Shown: positions 35,861 through 43,193, counted from the first letter of the stretch. The stretch: DNA of 44,633 nt from JANWLD01 sp035700225 (GCA_035700225.1 DASSOT010000053.1:1-44633), one strand, 5' to 3'. The notes: a model not told the origin generated them from the letters alone. Translations and numbers: made by a program.

Positions 35861-35889
35861 ATAATATGGTGTATGCCAACAGGTGTCAA
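35861..35889 (-). promoter_or_regulatory. Promoter of the solute-binding protein / kinase operon
   Basis: On the minus strand: TTGACA (35889-35884), 17-base spacer, TATTAT (35866-35861). This gives a leader of about 25 bases before ATG 35830. Confidence 0.7.
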
Positions 35890-35911
35890 CAAAGGGGAAA
35901 CATGCTAATAT

Positions 35912-35940
35912 TTACATCTGTTAAACAAAACGGGTATAAT
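35912..35940 (+). promoter_or_regulatory. tRNA-Asn promoter
   Basis: TTACAT, 17-base spacer, TATAAT, 35 bases before the tRNA. A small CGGC/GCCG hairpin (35953-35966) lies in the 5' leader. Confidence 0.65.
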
Positions 35941-35975
35941 TACACCCTGTAATCGGCCTTAGTGCCGTTAGATAA

Positions 35976-36050
35976 TCCCGGGTAGCTCAATGGTGGAGCA
36001 GGAAGCTGTTAACTTCAAGGTTGCCGGTTCGAGTCCGGCCCCGGGAGCCA
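35976..36050 (+). tRNA. tRNA-Asn (GTT), CCA encoded
   Basis: Cloverleaf: acceptor TCCCGGG (35976-35982) with CCCGGGA (36040-36046), D-arm GCTC/GAGC, anticodon loop CTGTTAA with GTT at 36008-36010, T-arm GCCGG-TTCGAGT-CCGGC (36023-36039), discriminator G and encoded CCA. The only flaw is a G-A pair at the base of the anticodon stem. Between 36088 and 36149 I see nothing else. Confidence 0.96.
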
Positions 36051-36087
36051 TATAAAATCAGTCCACATTTGTGGGCTTATTTTATAT
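36050..36087 (+). terminator. Hairpin after tRNA-Asn
   Basis: Two stacked dyads: ATATAAAAT (36050-36058) with ATTTTATAT (36079-36087) around CCACA/TGTGG (36063-36067, 36070-36074). The last tRNA base begins the outer arm. T-rich 3' arm fits a terminator. Confidence 0.6.
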
Positions 36088-36149
36088 CCCTGTGCCAGTC
36101 TCGAGAGGCAACCCCGACAGCGTTTGATGTTCACATATGGATAGCATAC

Positions 36150-36178
36150 TTGACAAATACACAATTAAATAGTATTAT
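36150..36178 (+). promoter_or_regulatory. Promoter of the TPR protein gene
   Basis: TTGACA, 17-base spacer, TATTAT, 9 bases before ATG 36188; leader of about 2 bases. Confidence 0.65.
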
Positions 36179-36187
36179 GATTAAATA

Positions 36188-36997
36188 ATGCCTGATGGAT
36201 CTTTTGAAAGAAAAGAGATGGATATTGGCCCGGCTCTGGGCGAAGCTCAACTAGCAACATTAAGTGTGGGTGAATTAGCTAGAACTGCCAATGTTTGCAT
36301 CGGTAGGACGGAGTTTATAGAAGGGTTTGAATTACTTAAGCAAGCCCAGGAAAAAGCAGGAGCCGAAGGACAAGACCTTTCATCAAACGACGCAACCGAC
36401 CTGGGGTATGCTTTAGCCGCGCAAGGACATGTTTTTTATAATTACTGCGTAGATACGGATGGCTATGAATTTGGAGGCTATACTCCTCCGCCCGCTAAAG
36501 GCCTGGAAGGTGAGGGTAGAATAAGATTTGTTCAAGCTGGCGAAACATTCATGTATGCCATTGAAAAGGACCCGAGCAATGTAAGAGCATACTTCGGACT
36601 TGGCGACATGCAACTAGAATTAGGTCAACGGCAGGAGGCTACCGAAACCGCTGAAAAGATTGAAGCAATTCTCGAAAATGAACCCTCAAGTGATACTTTC
36701 GCATCTCGCTTAGCTTTAGTAAGCATATATGGCCGGATGGAAGATGAAGGTAAAGTTTTAGGTTCATATGCGAAAGCCATTGAACGTAGCATCAGCGTAC
36801 ATCCTAAACTTAGACAAAAAATGGCTTATGATCTTGCCGCGCGCATAAACAGAAGCAAAAGTTCCAATCCTAAGGAACTTCAAGAAATTATGAGTGCTTG
36901 TCGGCGTGCCATAATTCTCGGCCCGACCGACCTAACCTATCAAGTTCTTCTGTCTCATGTTGAAAAAATACAAGCCGCTCAGGAACAAGTAGCCTAG
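36188..36997 (+). CDS. TPR-like helical-repeat protein
   Basis: 269 aa, soluble, helical. The repeat-like stretch AGETFMYAIEKDPSNVRAYFGLGDMQLELGQ (spanning two helices) has the TPR pattern, and similar helix pairs follow (SRLALVSIYGRMEDEGKVLG..., RRAIILGPTDLTYQVLL). TPR proteins mediate protein contacts; no partner is evident. It is the first gene of the A+T-richer block after tRNA-Asn. Confidence 0.7.
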   Translation: MPDGSFERKEMDIGPALGEAQLATLSVGELARTANVCIGRTEFIEGFELLKQAQEKAGAEGQDLSSNDATDLGYALAAQGHVFYNYCVDTDGYEFGGYTPPPAKGLEGEGRIRFVQAGETFMYAIEKDPSNVRAYFGLGDMQLELGQRQEATETAEKIEAILENEPSSDTFASRLALVSIYGRMEDEGKVLGSYAKAIERSISVHPKLRQKMAYDLAARINRSKSSNPKELQEIMSACRRAIILGPTDLTYQVLLSHVEKIQAAQEQVA

Positions 36998-37017
36998 TTT
37001 TAGGGACATAAGTATGT

Positions 37018-37046
37018 TTGACGAAGTACCACTTTTGTTGTATTTT
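37018..37046 (+). promoter_or_regulatory. Leaderless promoter of the 118-aa gene
   Basis: TTGACG, 17-base spacer, TATTTT, 6 bases, ATG 37053. Confidence 0.6.
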
Positions 37047-37052
37047 TAGTTT

Positions 37053-37409
37053 ATGGATTCTCCCACATTGGCAGAAACGGCAATTGAAAGAAATGCCGCA
37101 GATAAAACCACTTTGGGCCAACGGTTTATGTTCACTGGGCGCGTTCTTGTCAAGCGAGCCTACGAAGATACCCCTGTAGATAATCTTTTCGACCCGGATA
37201 CAGCAGACACCGCTGAAGTCGTGCAGTATACAGCACCCGAAATAAGGGCTTGGTTCAGGCCAATACTTAGATTTGCGATGGCAGGCTTTAAAGAGCGGAA
37301 CTCACCCCAAAAATTATTATTAGCCAGGGCTTTGGCTATGAACAAGCTAAAAAACGAGCCTGAAGCTTTGGTAATCTTTGACAGAGAAGGCAAAAAAGTA
37401 GACGTGTAA
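37053..37409 (+). CDS. Hypothetical protein, 118 aa
   Basis: Not recognised. A basic stretch RFMFTGRVLVKRAYED is followed by an acidic NLFDPDTADTAEVV, then an amphipathic helix IRAWFRPILRFAMAGF and KLLLARALAMNKLKNEPEALVIF. No TM helix is clear. A single-gene unit with its own promoter. Confidence 0.65.
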   Translation: MDSPTLAETAIERNAADKTTLGQRFMFTGRVLVKRAYEDTPVDNLFDPDTADTAEVVQYTAPEIRAWFRPILRFAMAGFKERNSPQKLLLARALAMNKLKNEPEALVIFDREGKKVDV

Positions 37410-37427
37410 TTTTACTAAGCACACCAC

Positions 37428-37454
37428 TTTCAGCTAGAACTAGCGTATCGCGCG
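37428..37454 (+). repeat. Degenerate copy A of a 27-base sequence
   Basis: Matches 40409-40435 with about four differences (both contain TTTCAG, TAGAAC, GTATCGCG). CTAAGC also lies 7-8 bases upstream in both. Here it is in non-coding sequence; in the other copy it encodes the C-terminus FQLEPVYRGP. It may be the remains of a related gene's 3' end. Confidence 0.5.
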
Positions 37455-37526
37455 ATTAAATTGCAGGCTTCCATCATAAGGCCTTATCGTGCAATGTTCC
37501 AGCATTTTTTGCCTAGTAGTCTTACA

Positions 37527-37555
37527 TTGCTAAAATGCCATTTTGATGATATTTT
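37527..37555 (+). promoter_or_regulatory. Leaderless promoter of the MetF-like gene
   Basis: TTGCTA, 17-base spacer, TATTTT, 6 bases, ATG 37562. Confidence 0.55.
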
Positions 37556-37561
37556 TTATTT

Positions 37562-38419
37562 ATGCCAGAAACAGGGGTAGAAAAACAATTGGAGAGCTGG
37601 TTTAGTTCTCCAACGTTGGAGATGTTGCCAAACTCAACATCAATGGGCGCCCTTCAAGCAATACCGTTGGAAACTCATCACAGCATCACTAATCTGCAAT
37701 CAGAAAATATAGATACGACAACGGACTTTTCCTTGGGGCTTGTCGGGGAAGGAAGAAGTGTTATCCCGCATATCTCCGCCTCACGAATCGATAGACAGAA
37801 GGCCTTTGAAGTAGGCAATCTTTTGAAAAGATGTTCGGTTGACCATATATTCGTCATGAACGGGGATAATGACGGTGATACTGCGACCTATGCATCATCC
37901 TTGGAGCTACTGGAAGATTTACGTGATAACGGAATTACTTTCGGCGAGATAGGTGTAGTAGGACACCCCGAAGGACATCCCCAGGTTCCGGGCCATATAC
38001 TTGATCAAGCCCTCGTGGATAAACAGGACTTTGCAAAACAAACCGAGGCAGAAATGTATATAGTGACACAGATGTGCTTTGACCCGTCGACAGTAGCATC
38101 ATGGATACGACAGATTAGAAGCAAAGGAGTGAACCTGCCAGCTAAAATTGGTGTTCCAGGGCCAATCGGCATAGACAAACTGATTAATTATAGCGGGGCA
38201 TGCGGAGTGGGTGAGTCCGTACAATTTCTGAAAACGGGTTCGGAAATGTCCGCAAGAGGACGCTCGAACGCTCGGAGTCTATTTAACCCCTACAACTTTC
38301 TTAACGAACTTGCGCAAGAAACAACTGACTCGGATGGAATAGACGGCTTATATTTCTTCACATTTAATGAGCCCCTGGGAACCCAGGAGTGGTTCAGAAA
38401 CGCAAGAGAAACGGTCTAA
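37562..38419 (+). CDS. MetF-like methylenetetrahydrofolate reductase, non-canonical type
   Basis: 285 aa, MTHFR-type TIM barrel. Motifs: PHISASRIDR (69-78), DHIFVMNGDNDGD (94-106), GEIGVVGHPEGHPQVPG (128-144), MYIVTQMCFDPSTVASWI (165-182) and IGVPGPIGIDKL. The N-terminal FEFFPP strand with the catalytic Glu of E. coli MetF is missing. The pattern (VTQMCFDP, HPEGHP, IGVPG) resembles the short actinobacterial and alphaproteobacterial MTHFRs, some of which are reported to lack flavin. It would reduce methylene-THF to methyl-THF, linking to folD. No metE or metH is in the window. Confidence 0.75.
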   Translation: MPETGVEKQLESWFSSPTLEMLPNSTSMGALQAIPLETHHSITNLQSENIDTTTDFSLGLVGEGRSVIPHISASRIDRQKAFEVGNLLKRCSVDHIFVMNGDNDGDTATYASSLELLEDLRDNGITFGEIGVVGHPEGHPQVPGHILDQALVDKQDFAKQTEAEMYIVTQMCFDPSTVASWIRQIRSKGVNLPAKIGVPGPIGIDKLINYSGACGVGESVQFLKTGSEMSARGRSNARSLFNPYNFLNELAQETTDSDGIDGLYFFTFNEPLGTQEWFRNARETV

Positions 38420-38437
38420 AGTATAGTCTGGTAAATT

Positions 38438-38722
38438 ATGGGTATGGAACAGGGAGAGCAAGTAAGAATTTGTCCGATTCGTGAACACAGTACATATGAA
38501 ACAATCATGAGAGAAATGATTAAAAACGGGGCATTAAAAGACTCTAGCGTGGTTGCTGTCCAAATGGTAGCAAGGACTAGGGCGGCCCAAAGTCCTGAAA
38601 GCGCCTGCCCTGCAAAATGTGACGGAGTAATTAAAGAACCAAGAGCTATAGGCCCCATAAAACTACCGTCGTTTATGGATATAGAAATCTGCCCGAATCC
38701 TCCTTCCCCCGAAAAGTATTAA
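38438..38722 (+). CDS. Hypothetical protein, 94 aa, Cys-containing
   Basis: Not recognised. Contains four cysteines (CPIREHS, ACPAKC, ICPNPP), two as CPAKC, which could bind metal. It has no TM helix. Start is uncertain: ATG 38438, or ATG 38444, which lies 6 bases after a TAAATT. TATAGT at 38422-38427 is another possible -10. It is 18 bases after the MetF-like gene and may be cotranscribed. Confidence 0.6.
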   Translation: MGMEQGEQVRICPIREHSTYETIMREMIKNGALKDSSVVAVQMVARTRAAQSPESACPAKCDGVIKEPRAIGPIKLPSFMDIEICPNPPSPEKY

Positions 38723-38744
38723 AATTTTAATTTATAACCAGTTT

Positions 38745-38773
38745 TTGACAAATTATAAATTTATGTATATAAT
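38745..38773 (+). promoter_or_regulatory. Perfect consensus promoter
   Basis: TTGACA, 17-base spacer, TATAAT: full match to the sigma-70 consensus at both boxes. A leader of about 20 bases follows with AGGAG (38787-38791), 9 bases before ATG 38801. Confidence 0.85.
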
Positions 38774-38800
38774 TTCCTGAATTTTTAGGAGTTTTTGATA

Positions 38801-39400
38801 ATGAGTGATTTAGTAACTGCAAGCTCGTTGCCTAAGCCTGTAGAGTCTTTCGAAGCCCAAAAGTCTGCTTTAGGTTTAGAAAATATTGGGATGACACCCA
38901 TTGAAGATGTTAGGGAACTAGACTTTATTCCTGTTGAAGATATCCCCGAGCAACACCGGGTTCACCCCAGGTTTCTGACCAGCCTGGTGCTACCACAGCA
39001 GGTAGATAACGGTCACCGCGTAGCCTATGGAATGATGGAATTTAATACAAGGGAACCGAGCGTAAATGATAGGGCGCGACACTTGATTCCGCATGTTTCA
39101 GCCCCCGACACAGAGCATGCATGTGCGAACCTATTACGCGCTAACGCCGATGGATTAGACCTTGTTGCGCCTGTTCTCAAACTAACCATGAAACATCATC
39201 TGAGAATAGTGCCCATAGAAAAACCTGTTCTGGTTGAATTACACGACGTCAAACGAGGCAAGCTTGAAGAAGCACCTCGTTTCAAGTCTGTCGGCTCAAT
39301 GCTATTCTTCATAAGAGACGCGGAGGAAGGCGAGCCTATGGCTGAGGTTATTTTTCATTACCGAGACATTTCTCCGGGCGAGGCAACACAGCCAGCGTAA
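38801..39400 (+). CDS. Hypothetical protein, 199 aa, strongly promoted
   Basis: Not recognised. Soluble; the N-terminus is acidic, the middle contains HRVHPRFLTSLVLPQQVDNGHRV (in two parts), and the C-terminal half looks like alternating beta strands (LRIVPIEKPVLVELHDV, SVGSMLFFIRDAEEGE). Start at ATG 38801, set by AGGAG 9 bases upstream, not the in-frame TTG at 38795. The perfect promoter and good ribosome-binding site suggest high expression. Confidence 0.75.
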   Translation: MSDLVTASSLPKPVESFEAQKSALGLENIGMTPIEDVRELDFIPVEDIPEQHRVHPRFLTSLVLPQQVDNGHRVAYGMMEFNTREPSVNDRARHLIPHVSAPDTEHACANLLRANADGLDLVAPVLKLTMKHHLRIVPIEKPVLVELHDVKRGKLEEAPRFKSVGSMLFFIRDAEEGEPMAEVIFHYRDISPGEATQPA

Positions 39401-39411
39401 AGCCCTACTGC

Positions 39412-39440
39412 TTGCAAAATTGATTAGATACTGGCACAAT
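39412..39440 (+). promoter_or_regulatory. Possible promoter of the 206-aa gene
   Basis: TTGCAA, 17-base spacer, CACAAT. A leader with AAGGAG at 39458-39463 precedes ATG 39470 by 6 bases. Confidence 0.4.
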
Positions 39441-39469
39441 CATTGCACCATAGTTTTAAGGAGTAAATT

Positions 39470-40090
39470 ATGCCAAGTCTTTCTGCGGCAAATATGGAAC
39501 AATTGTTTGCACCTGGTGCAGATTTAAGTTCTTACGAAAATAAGAGAGAACGAGATCTTTATTTTTCTTTAATGGGGGGCGCTTTTCAGTATCAAGGCAA
39601 ATCTGCCGAAGCCAGCGATCTTGTAGCTCCATTTCAGGGAACATACGGCATGGTACGTGATTATCCTAATGCAGTAACACAAACCGATGACACAGTTGAA
39701 TTTGAAAGGCAAAAAATACGAATCGAAACAGAGGTAGTAGATGGCGCTTATGCTGGCATGAGTTGGCCATGGGGACCGACGGCACATGTCGCACTGAGTG
39801 CCCTGCAGGGGACCAAACTTGTAAGGTTCGGCGTTTCGGCTAGGCAGGAGCACCAAGAATTATTTCTAAGCGCTGGTGCTTCGATGAAGGACGCGCTTAC
39901 AGGCAAACAAGAGAGGGAGCATGTTTTAGTGAAGTCCAGTTGGGCTGGTAACGTAGGAGGGACCAAAGCCTCAAAAGATGCTAAGAGCGTGTTTAAGCCA
40001 ATAGTATTCCGCAAATTAACGGCACGGGAAAAACGCTTGTTTGGCGTCGCAATGGAAAGCCTCGGTCAATTAGCTCAAACTCCCTCGTAA
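39470..40090 (+). CDS. Hypothetical protein, 206 aa
   Basis: Not recognised. Soluble; the middle has Trp/Pro-rich AGMSWPWGPTAHVAL. A beta-rich region is followed by basic VFRKLTAREKRLFG near the C-terminus. AAGGAG at 6 bases sets the ATG. The next gene starts 6 bases after its stop. Confidence 0.7.
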   Translation: MPSLSAANMEQLFAPGADLSSYENKRERDLYFSLMGGAFQYQGKSAEASDLVAPFQGTYGMVRDYPNAVTQTDDTVEFERQKIRIETEVVDGAYAGMSWPWGPTAHVALSALQGTKLVRFGVSARQEHQELFLSAGASMKDALTGKQEREHVLVKSSWAGNVGGTKASKDAKSVFKPIVFRKLTAREKRLFGVAMESLGQLAQTPS

Positions 40091-40096
40091 TATCTA

Positions 40097-40441
40097 ATGC
40101 TAGATCCTGCTATACATGAAATAATCGGCCGGGAAGTCGATGAAATCGACGATATACGCCAACGCTATGAATCACCTAATACGGATTTAGGGGATAGATT
40201 ATCGGATGATTACTTCAGGGTCTATGATTTGACCACTAAGCCTGGCGAGCTTACTGAAAATGAAGAAAGAATGCTAGCCCGATCAGTCGGAAGGCTTAAC
40301 CAGCACAAAAATCTGACTAGGAATTTATTAAAGCGAACTGTTTTACTGGATGTATACAATGATGTCATAGGACAACTGAATGAACTGAACGCTTCTAAGC
40401 CCTCTGGGTTTCAGTTAGAACCAGTGTATCGCGGGCCCTGA
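40097..40441 (+). CDS. Hypothetical protein, 114 aa
   Basis: Not recognised. Acidic N-terminal half (EIIGREVDEIDDIRQRYE), helical (LTENEERMLARSVGRLNQHKNL), ending FQLEPVYRGP. The 3' end carries one copy of a 27-base sequence found again, non-coding, at 37428. Probably translated with the preceding gene; no ribosome-binding site of its own. Confidence 0.6.
   Translation: MLDPAIHEIIGREVDEIDDIRQRYESPNTDLGDRLSDDYFRVYDLTTKPGELTENEERMLARSVGRLNQHKNLTRNLLKRTVLLDVYNDVIGQLNELNASKPSGFQLEPVYRGP
40409..40435 (+). repeat. Degenerate copy B of a 27-base sequence
   Basis: Partner of 37428-37454, here in the last codons of the 114-aa gene. Confidence 0.5.
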
Positions 40442-40468
40442 TAGAAAACCTTCCGGAAGAGCCTTATT

Positions 40469-40477
40469 TGCTATAAT
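40469..40477 (+). promoter_or_regulatory. Extended -10 of the 52-aa membrane protein gene
   Basis: TGCTATAAT: perfect -10 with the TGn extension and no clear -35. Initiation near 40484 gives a leader of about 100 bases to ATG 40586, in which I see no strong structure; AAGGAG lies at 40573-40578, 7 bases before the ATG. Confidence 0.55.
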
Positions 40478-40585
40478 AATGGCGTTGATAAGCCCAGAAT
40501 TATGGATAGCCTGGTCTCTAGGAACAACTATTCACTGGCGAACAAAGATTATGAGGCTCATTATTAACTAATAAGGAGTCATGCT

Positions 40586-40744
40586 ATGTCGAAAATGACA
40601 AAAGAAGAGCAGATGGACTGGTACGAGCGGTCGCATAAACATTGGCGATCATGGGGCTCGTGGTTCAGCTGGGGTTCTCCGGTGGGCTTGGGGTTATTTT
40701 TCCTGGCCGTTGCCGGTTCAATCTGGATTATCGCCCAGATTTAA
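40586..40744 (+). CDS. Small membrane protein, 52 aa
   Basis: Short gene with AAGGAG 7 bases upstream. The N-terminal half is polar and aromatic (MDWYERSHKHWRSWGSWFSW, six Trp in the protein to residue 29), followed by one TM helix at residues 33-51 (VGLGLFFLAVAGSIWIIAQ). Its own extended -10 promoter and its own terminator make it a complete single-gene unit, which supports it being real. Function unknown. Confidence 0.75.
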   Translation: MSKMTKEEQMDWYERSHKHWRSWGSWFSWGSPVGLGLFFLAVAGSIWIIAQI

Positions 40745-40755
40745 GGAACCAAAAT

Positions 40756-40787
40756 AAAAAGGGCATGTCGTAAGAAGGCCCTTTTTT
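40756..40787 (+). terminator. Rho-independent terminator
   Basis: AAAAGGGC and GCCCTTTT arms with a 13-base loop and six T, 11 bases after the 52-aa gene. It may also stop the converging LRR gene. Confidence 0.8.
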
Positions 40788-40797
40788 ATATTTAGAC

Positions 40798-41313
40798 CTA
40801 GTCAGTTAGGATTTCTGCATTTGGAATTTTTGGCTGTATCTTGCTGATGTCGTATTTGGATACGTTCGGGTTGCCTCGCAAATCCAGCGTCTGAAGATTT
40901 TTCAGATTGCCGATTTCCAGAGGCAGGCCGGATATATCGTTGTTGGCAAAATTTGCGACACGCAGTTTGCTTAGCTGTCCGATTTCGGCGGGTATGCCTG
41001 TCATCTTATTGTCCGAAGCATCCAGCACTTCAAGGTTGGTGAGCATGCGTATCTCGGCAGGCAAAGCGCCTGTCAGGTTATTGCCGCTTACATCAAGGGT
41101 GGTTACCGAGCTATTGTTTAATATATCTTTCGGAAACTCACTCAATCCCCGGTTTGAAAGATCGATGGTCTTGCCGCTGGTTGCCTCGGGCTTCTGGGTG
41201 CTGGTAGTCTGACTTCCGCTATTATTCGTATTGGGCGAATCTTTCTTAATAAACTGCAAGTAGCCCAAGATTCCTACGGCTAATACCAGCAAGATAATGA
41301 TTGCACTCTTCAC
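40798..41313 (-). CDS. Membrane-anchored leucine-rich-repeat protein
   Basis: 171 aa. One N-terminal TM helix (about 4-21), a Ser/Thr/Asn-rich linker (26-48), then five LRR units: KTIDLSNRGLSEFPKDI, VTTLDVSGNNLTGALPAEI, LEVLDASDNKMTGIPAEI, LRVANFANNDISGLPLEI and LQTLDLRGNPNVSKYDI. The pattern LxxLxLxxNxLxxLP with 23-residue spacing is standard. Displayed outside the cell, it could mediate contact with other cells or surfaces (inference). Confidence 0.85.
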   Translation of the reverse strand: MKSAIIILLVLAVGILGYLQFIKKDSPNTNNSGSQTTSTQKPEATSGKTIDLSNRGLSEFPKDILNNSSVTTLDVSGNNLTGALPAEIRMLTNLEVLDASDNKMTGIPAEIGQLSKLRVANFANNDISGLPLEIGNLKNLQTLDLRGNPNVSKYDISKIQPKIPNAEILTD

Positions 41314-41383
41314 ACCATTATTTTAACAGCTATATCTGAGCTCAAGCTGTGAAATCCTCTTGGTATTATTCTCAAAAATGACT

Positions 41384-41412
41384 TTGACGTTTTGAACAGT
41401 AAAGTATAAAAT
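41384..41412 (+). promoter_or_regulatory. Leaderless promoter of the 231-aa gene
   Basis: TTGACG, 17-base spacer, TAAAAT, 7 bases before ATG 41420. This argues against the upstream in-frame ATG at 41414. Confidence 0.6.
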
Positions 41413-41419
41413 TATGTTC

Positions 41420-42115
41420 ATGCCAGAAGAAGGTTTGGAAGTAATATCCGCGGCGGAAATATTGGAATTATCGCCGAGAAACAAAGTAGTGCTACAGGAC
41501 GAAAAGCTACCGGTATTTGATGGTTTCTTTTTCTCAAACGACGAAGACGCCGTAGAATTTAAGGCCGAGGAACGACCCGCAATGATGGGCAAGCTGGATA
41601 TTCCGCTTGCATTGACCATGCACGGAGAATTTAGAGAAGGAAGTGGTGAAACTACTGCTGAGATGTTCAAAAGGCTTGGTATTGATATAGAGCTTCCACA
41701 ACCTTCGGAAAATGAATCCGGACCCGAAGGAACAGGTTCGAGCAACCGTAGCAATCAGGATTTCCGGATTGTAATGCCCGACAGAGAAGTGAACCCTAGC
41801 CAGAACAGGGAATGCCAGGTAATGCCATACGTGCTTTTTAACGGTGTTACGTCTTTGATGTTACGCGTTGAACGTCTGGATGCAGAAGGTGATAATGAGC
41901 TGTTCCGCCACGATTCATTTTGGCTGAATGTCTATGACGAGGGAGCTTATCATCCTATTAGTAAGGTTGCAGATGCTACTTTGCAAGTAATCCTTAACCC
42001 CAGTGATGCAGGGCCCGAAAAAACACTTGAAAGATACTTGGCCCTAAAAGAAGACGCCGGCCAGATTCTACAGAGAATCATCAACGCGCCAGTAGTGGCC
42101 GAAGCTACACCATAA
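41420..42115 (+). CDS. Hypothetical protein, 231 aa
   Basis: Not recognised. Soluble, with a Ser/Gly/Glu-rich low-complexity linker (PQPSENESGPEGTGSSNRS) separating two predicted beta-rich parts. The C-terminus is helical (ERYLALKEDAGQILQRII). Its TAA shares one base with the ATG of the next gene, so the two are translationally coupled. Confidence 0.7.
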   Translation: MPEEGLEVISAAEILELSPRNKVVLQDEKLPVFDGFFFSNDEDAVEFKAEERPAMMGKLDIPLALTMHGEFREGSGETTAEMFKRLGIDIELPQPSENESGPEGTGSSNRSNQDFRIVMPDREVNPSQNRECQVMPYVLFNGVTSLMLRVERLDAEGDNELFRHDSFWLNVYDEGAYHPISKVADATLQVILNPSDAGPEKTLERYLALKEDAGQILQRIINAPVVAEATP

Positions 42116-42591
42116 TGCGAAGTTTTCATGACACGCCCGAACTGGGTGAATATGTGGGAAAAATTCAACACGAAATTAAAAAGATGGAAGGATACCCTTT
42201 TTCCTGCGGTCTTATAGCCATAGATATCGCAAAAATTCTGCGTGATTCAACTGACGATATAGAAGACTTGACGGTAGTAGATCTGCGCGGAAAAGGAGCC
42301 GAGAACTCCAGCGTAAGACCGCCACTGGTACCTAAACGCTTCGGAGGAGTGGTAAAGTGGGGAGCGCACCTGATATGTGTAGGCGACGAAACAGCATTTG
42401 ATCCTATACTTGATGAACCCGCGCCTTTTGATGCATACATGGATGAAACATTTACGGCTAAACCTGACGTATTTCAGACCTTTGAAGGCCTAGAGCTAGA
42501 AGAACTGATAGCCCGGCGGTCCTTGGTAGAACAAATTATCAGTAAAAATGCTCCGACGGACGTTATTGCTCAACCGCCAGCACAATCTTAG
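42115..42591 (+). CDS. Possible papain-like cysteine-peptidase-fold protein
   Basis: 158 aa. Cys31 at the start of a helix (SCGLIAIDIAKIL), His85 in a strand (WGAHLICVG), and Asp96 in AFDPILDE follow the Cys-His-Asp order of papain, NlpC and transglutaminase folds. The pattern (small residue after Cys, H-hydrophobic-G-D then FDP) is suggestive only. Without the fold it could be an unrelated protein. Coupled to the 231-aa gene, which may be partner or substrate. Confidence 0.55.
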   Translation: MRSFHDTPELGEYVGKIQHEIKKMEGYPFSCGLIAIDIAKILRDSTDDIEDLTVVDLRGKGAENSSVRPPLVPKRFGGVVKWGAHLICVGDETAFDPILDEPAPFDAYMDETFTAKPDVFQTFEGLELEELIARRSLVEQIISKNAPTDVIAQPPAQS

Positions 42592-42618
42592 AAATTACCG
42601 CCAGCCAGATTCCCTCGT

Positions 42619-42647
42619 TTGACTTATGGTTATTTTTATTTTATTAT
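42619..42647 (+). promoter_or_regulatory. Leaderless promoter of the GNAT gene
   Basis: TTGACT, 17-base spacer, TATTAT, 7 bases, ATG 42655. Confidence 0.65.
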
Positions 42648-42654
42648 TTATGTA

Positions 42655-43122
42655 ATGACGGATGTATACCCTGAAATAAATTTTGTTAAGATTGATAATC
42701 CCGAAATGGGAGATGATATAGCAGAGCAAACTGCAAGATTGATTCTGTTGGGCACTTACGACACGCCCGAACCGACAGAGCAAGAATTACGAGAAACTCT
42801 TGACTTAGAGCTGGGAGGAAAGTTTGCTTTAGCCGCCATTAATTCAGGCGGGGATGTCGTGGGAACAGGCGGCCTACTATTAGTCGAGGAAGAACCGGAC
42901 AAAAGCGCGCTGATTCTTAATTTAGTAGTCGCACCCAAAGAAAGAGGGCGGGGTCTTGGTATAAAAATCATATCTATGCTAGAAGAAGAAGCGAGCAGGT
43001 TAAACGCAACTGAAACTTTTGGACAGCCTCACCCTGACTATGTTGGTTTTTATGAAAAATTAGGTTACCGGACAGGCAAGAAACCTCATCTAAAAGGTGA
43101 TATAGTCTTCAAACCAATTTAA
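42655..43122 (+). CDS. GNAT-family N-acetyltransferase
   Basis: 155 aa. The acetyl-CoA-binding loop is ERGRGLGI in LILNLVVAPKERGRGLG, and the C-terminal QPHPDYVGFYEKLGYR is typical. The substrate is unknown. The start was moved from 42619 to 42655 because the promoter occupies the earlier stretch. Confidence 0.85.
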   Translation: MTDVYPEINFVKIDNPEMGDDIAEQTARLILLGTYDTPEPTEQELRETLDLELGGKFALAAINSGGDVVGTGGLLLVEEEPDKSALILNLVVAPKERGRGLGIKIISMLEEEASRLNATETFGQPHPDYVGFYEKLGYRTGKKPHLKGDIVFKPI

Positions 43123-43136
43123 TCCATACAATAGTT

Positions 43137-43165
43137 TTGACCTCTCTTTAATTTTATTGTAAATT
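43137..43165 (+). promoter_or_regulatory. Promoter of the 256-aa gene
   Basis: TTGACC, 17-base spacer, TAAATT; leader with AGGAG at 43181-43185, 8 bases before ATG 43194. This is the Shine-Dalgarno class. Confidence 0.6.
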
Positions 43166-43193
43166 TGTAACATTGCATTAAGGAGAGTTTTCC

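Noticed and set aside
40479..40571. 30-codon ORF before the 52-aa membrane protein
   Set aside because: Its ATG lies 1 base after the -10 box, upstream of the predicted transcription start, so it would not be on the transcript.
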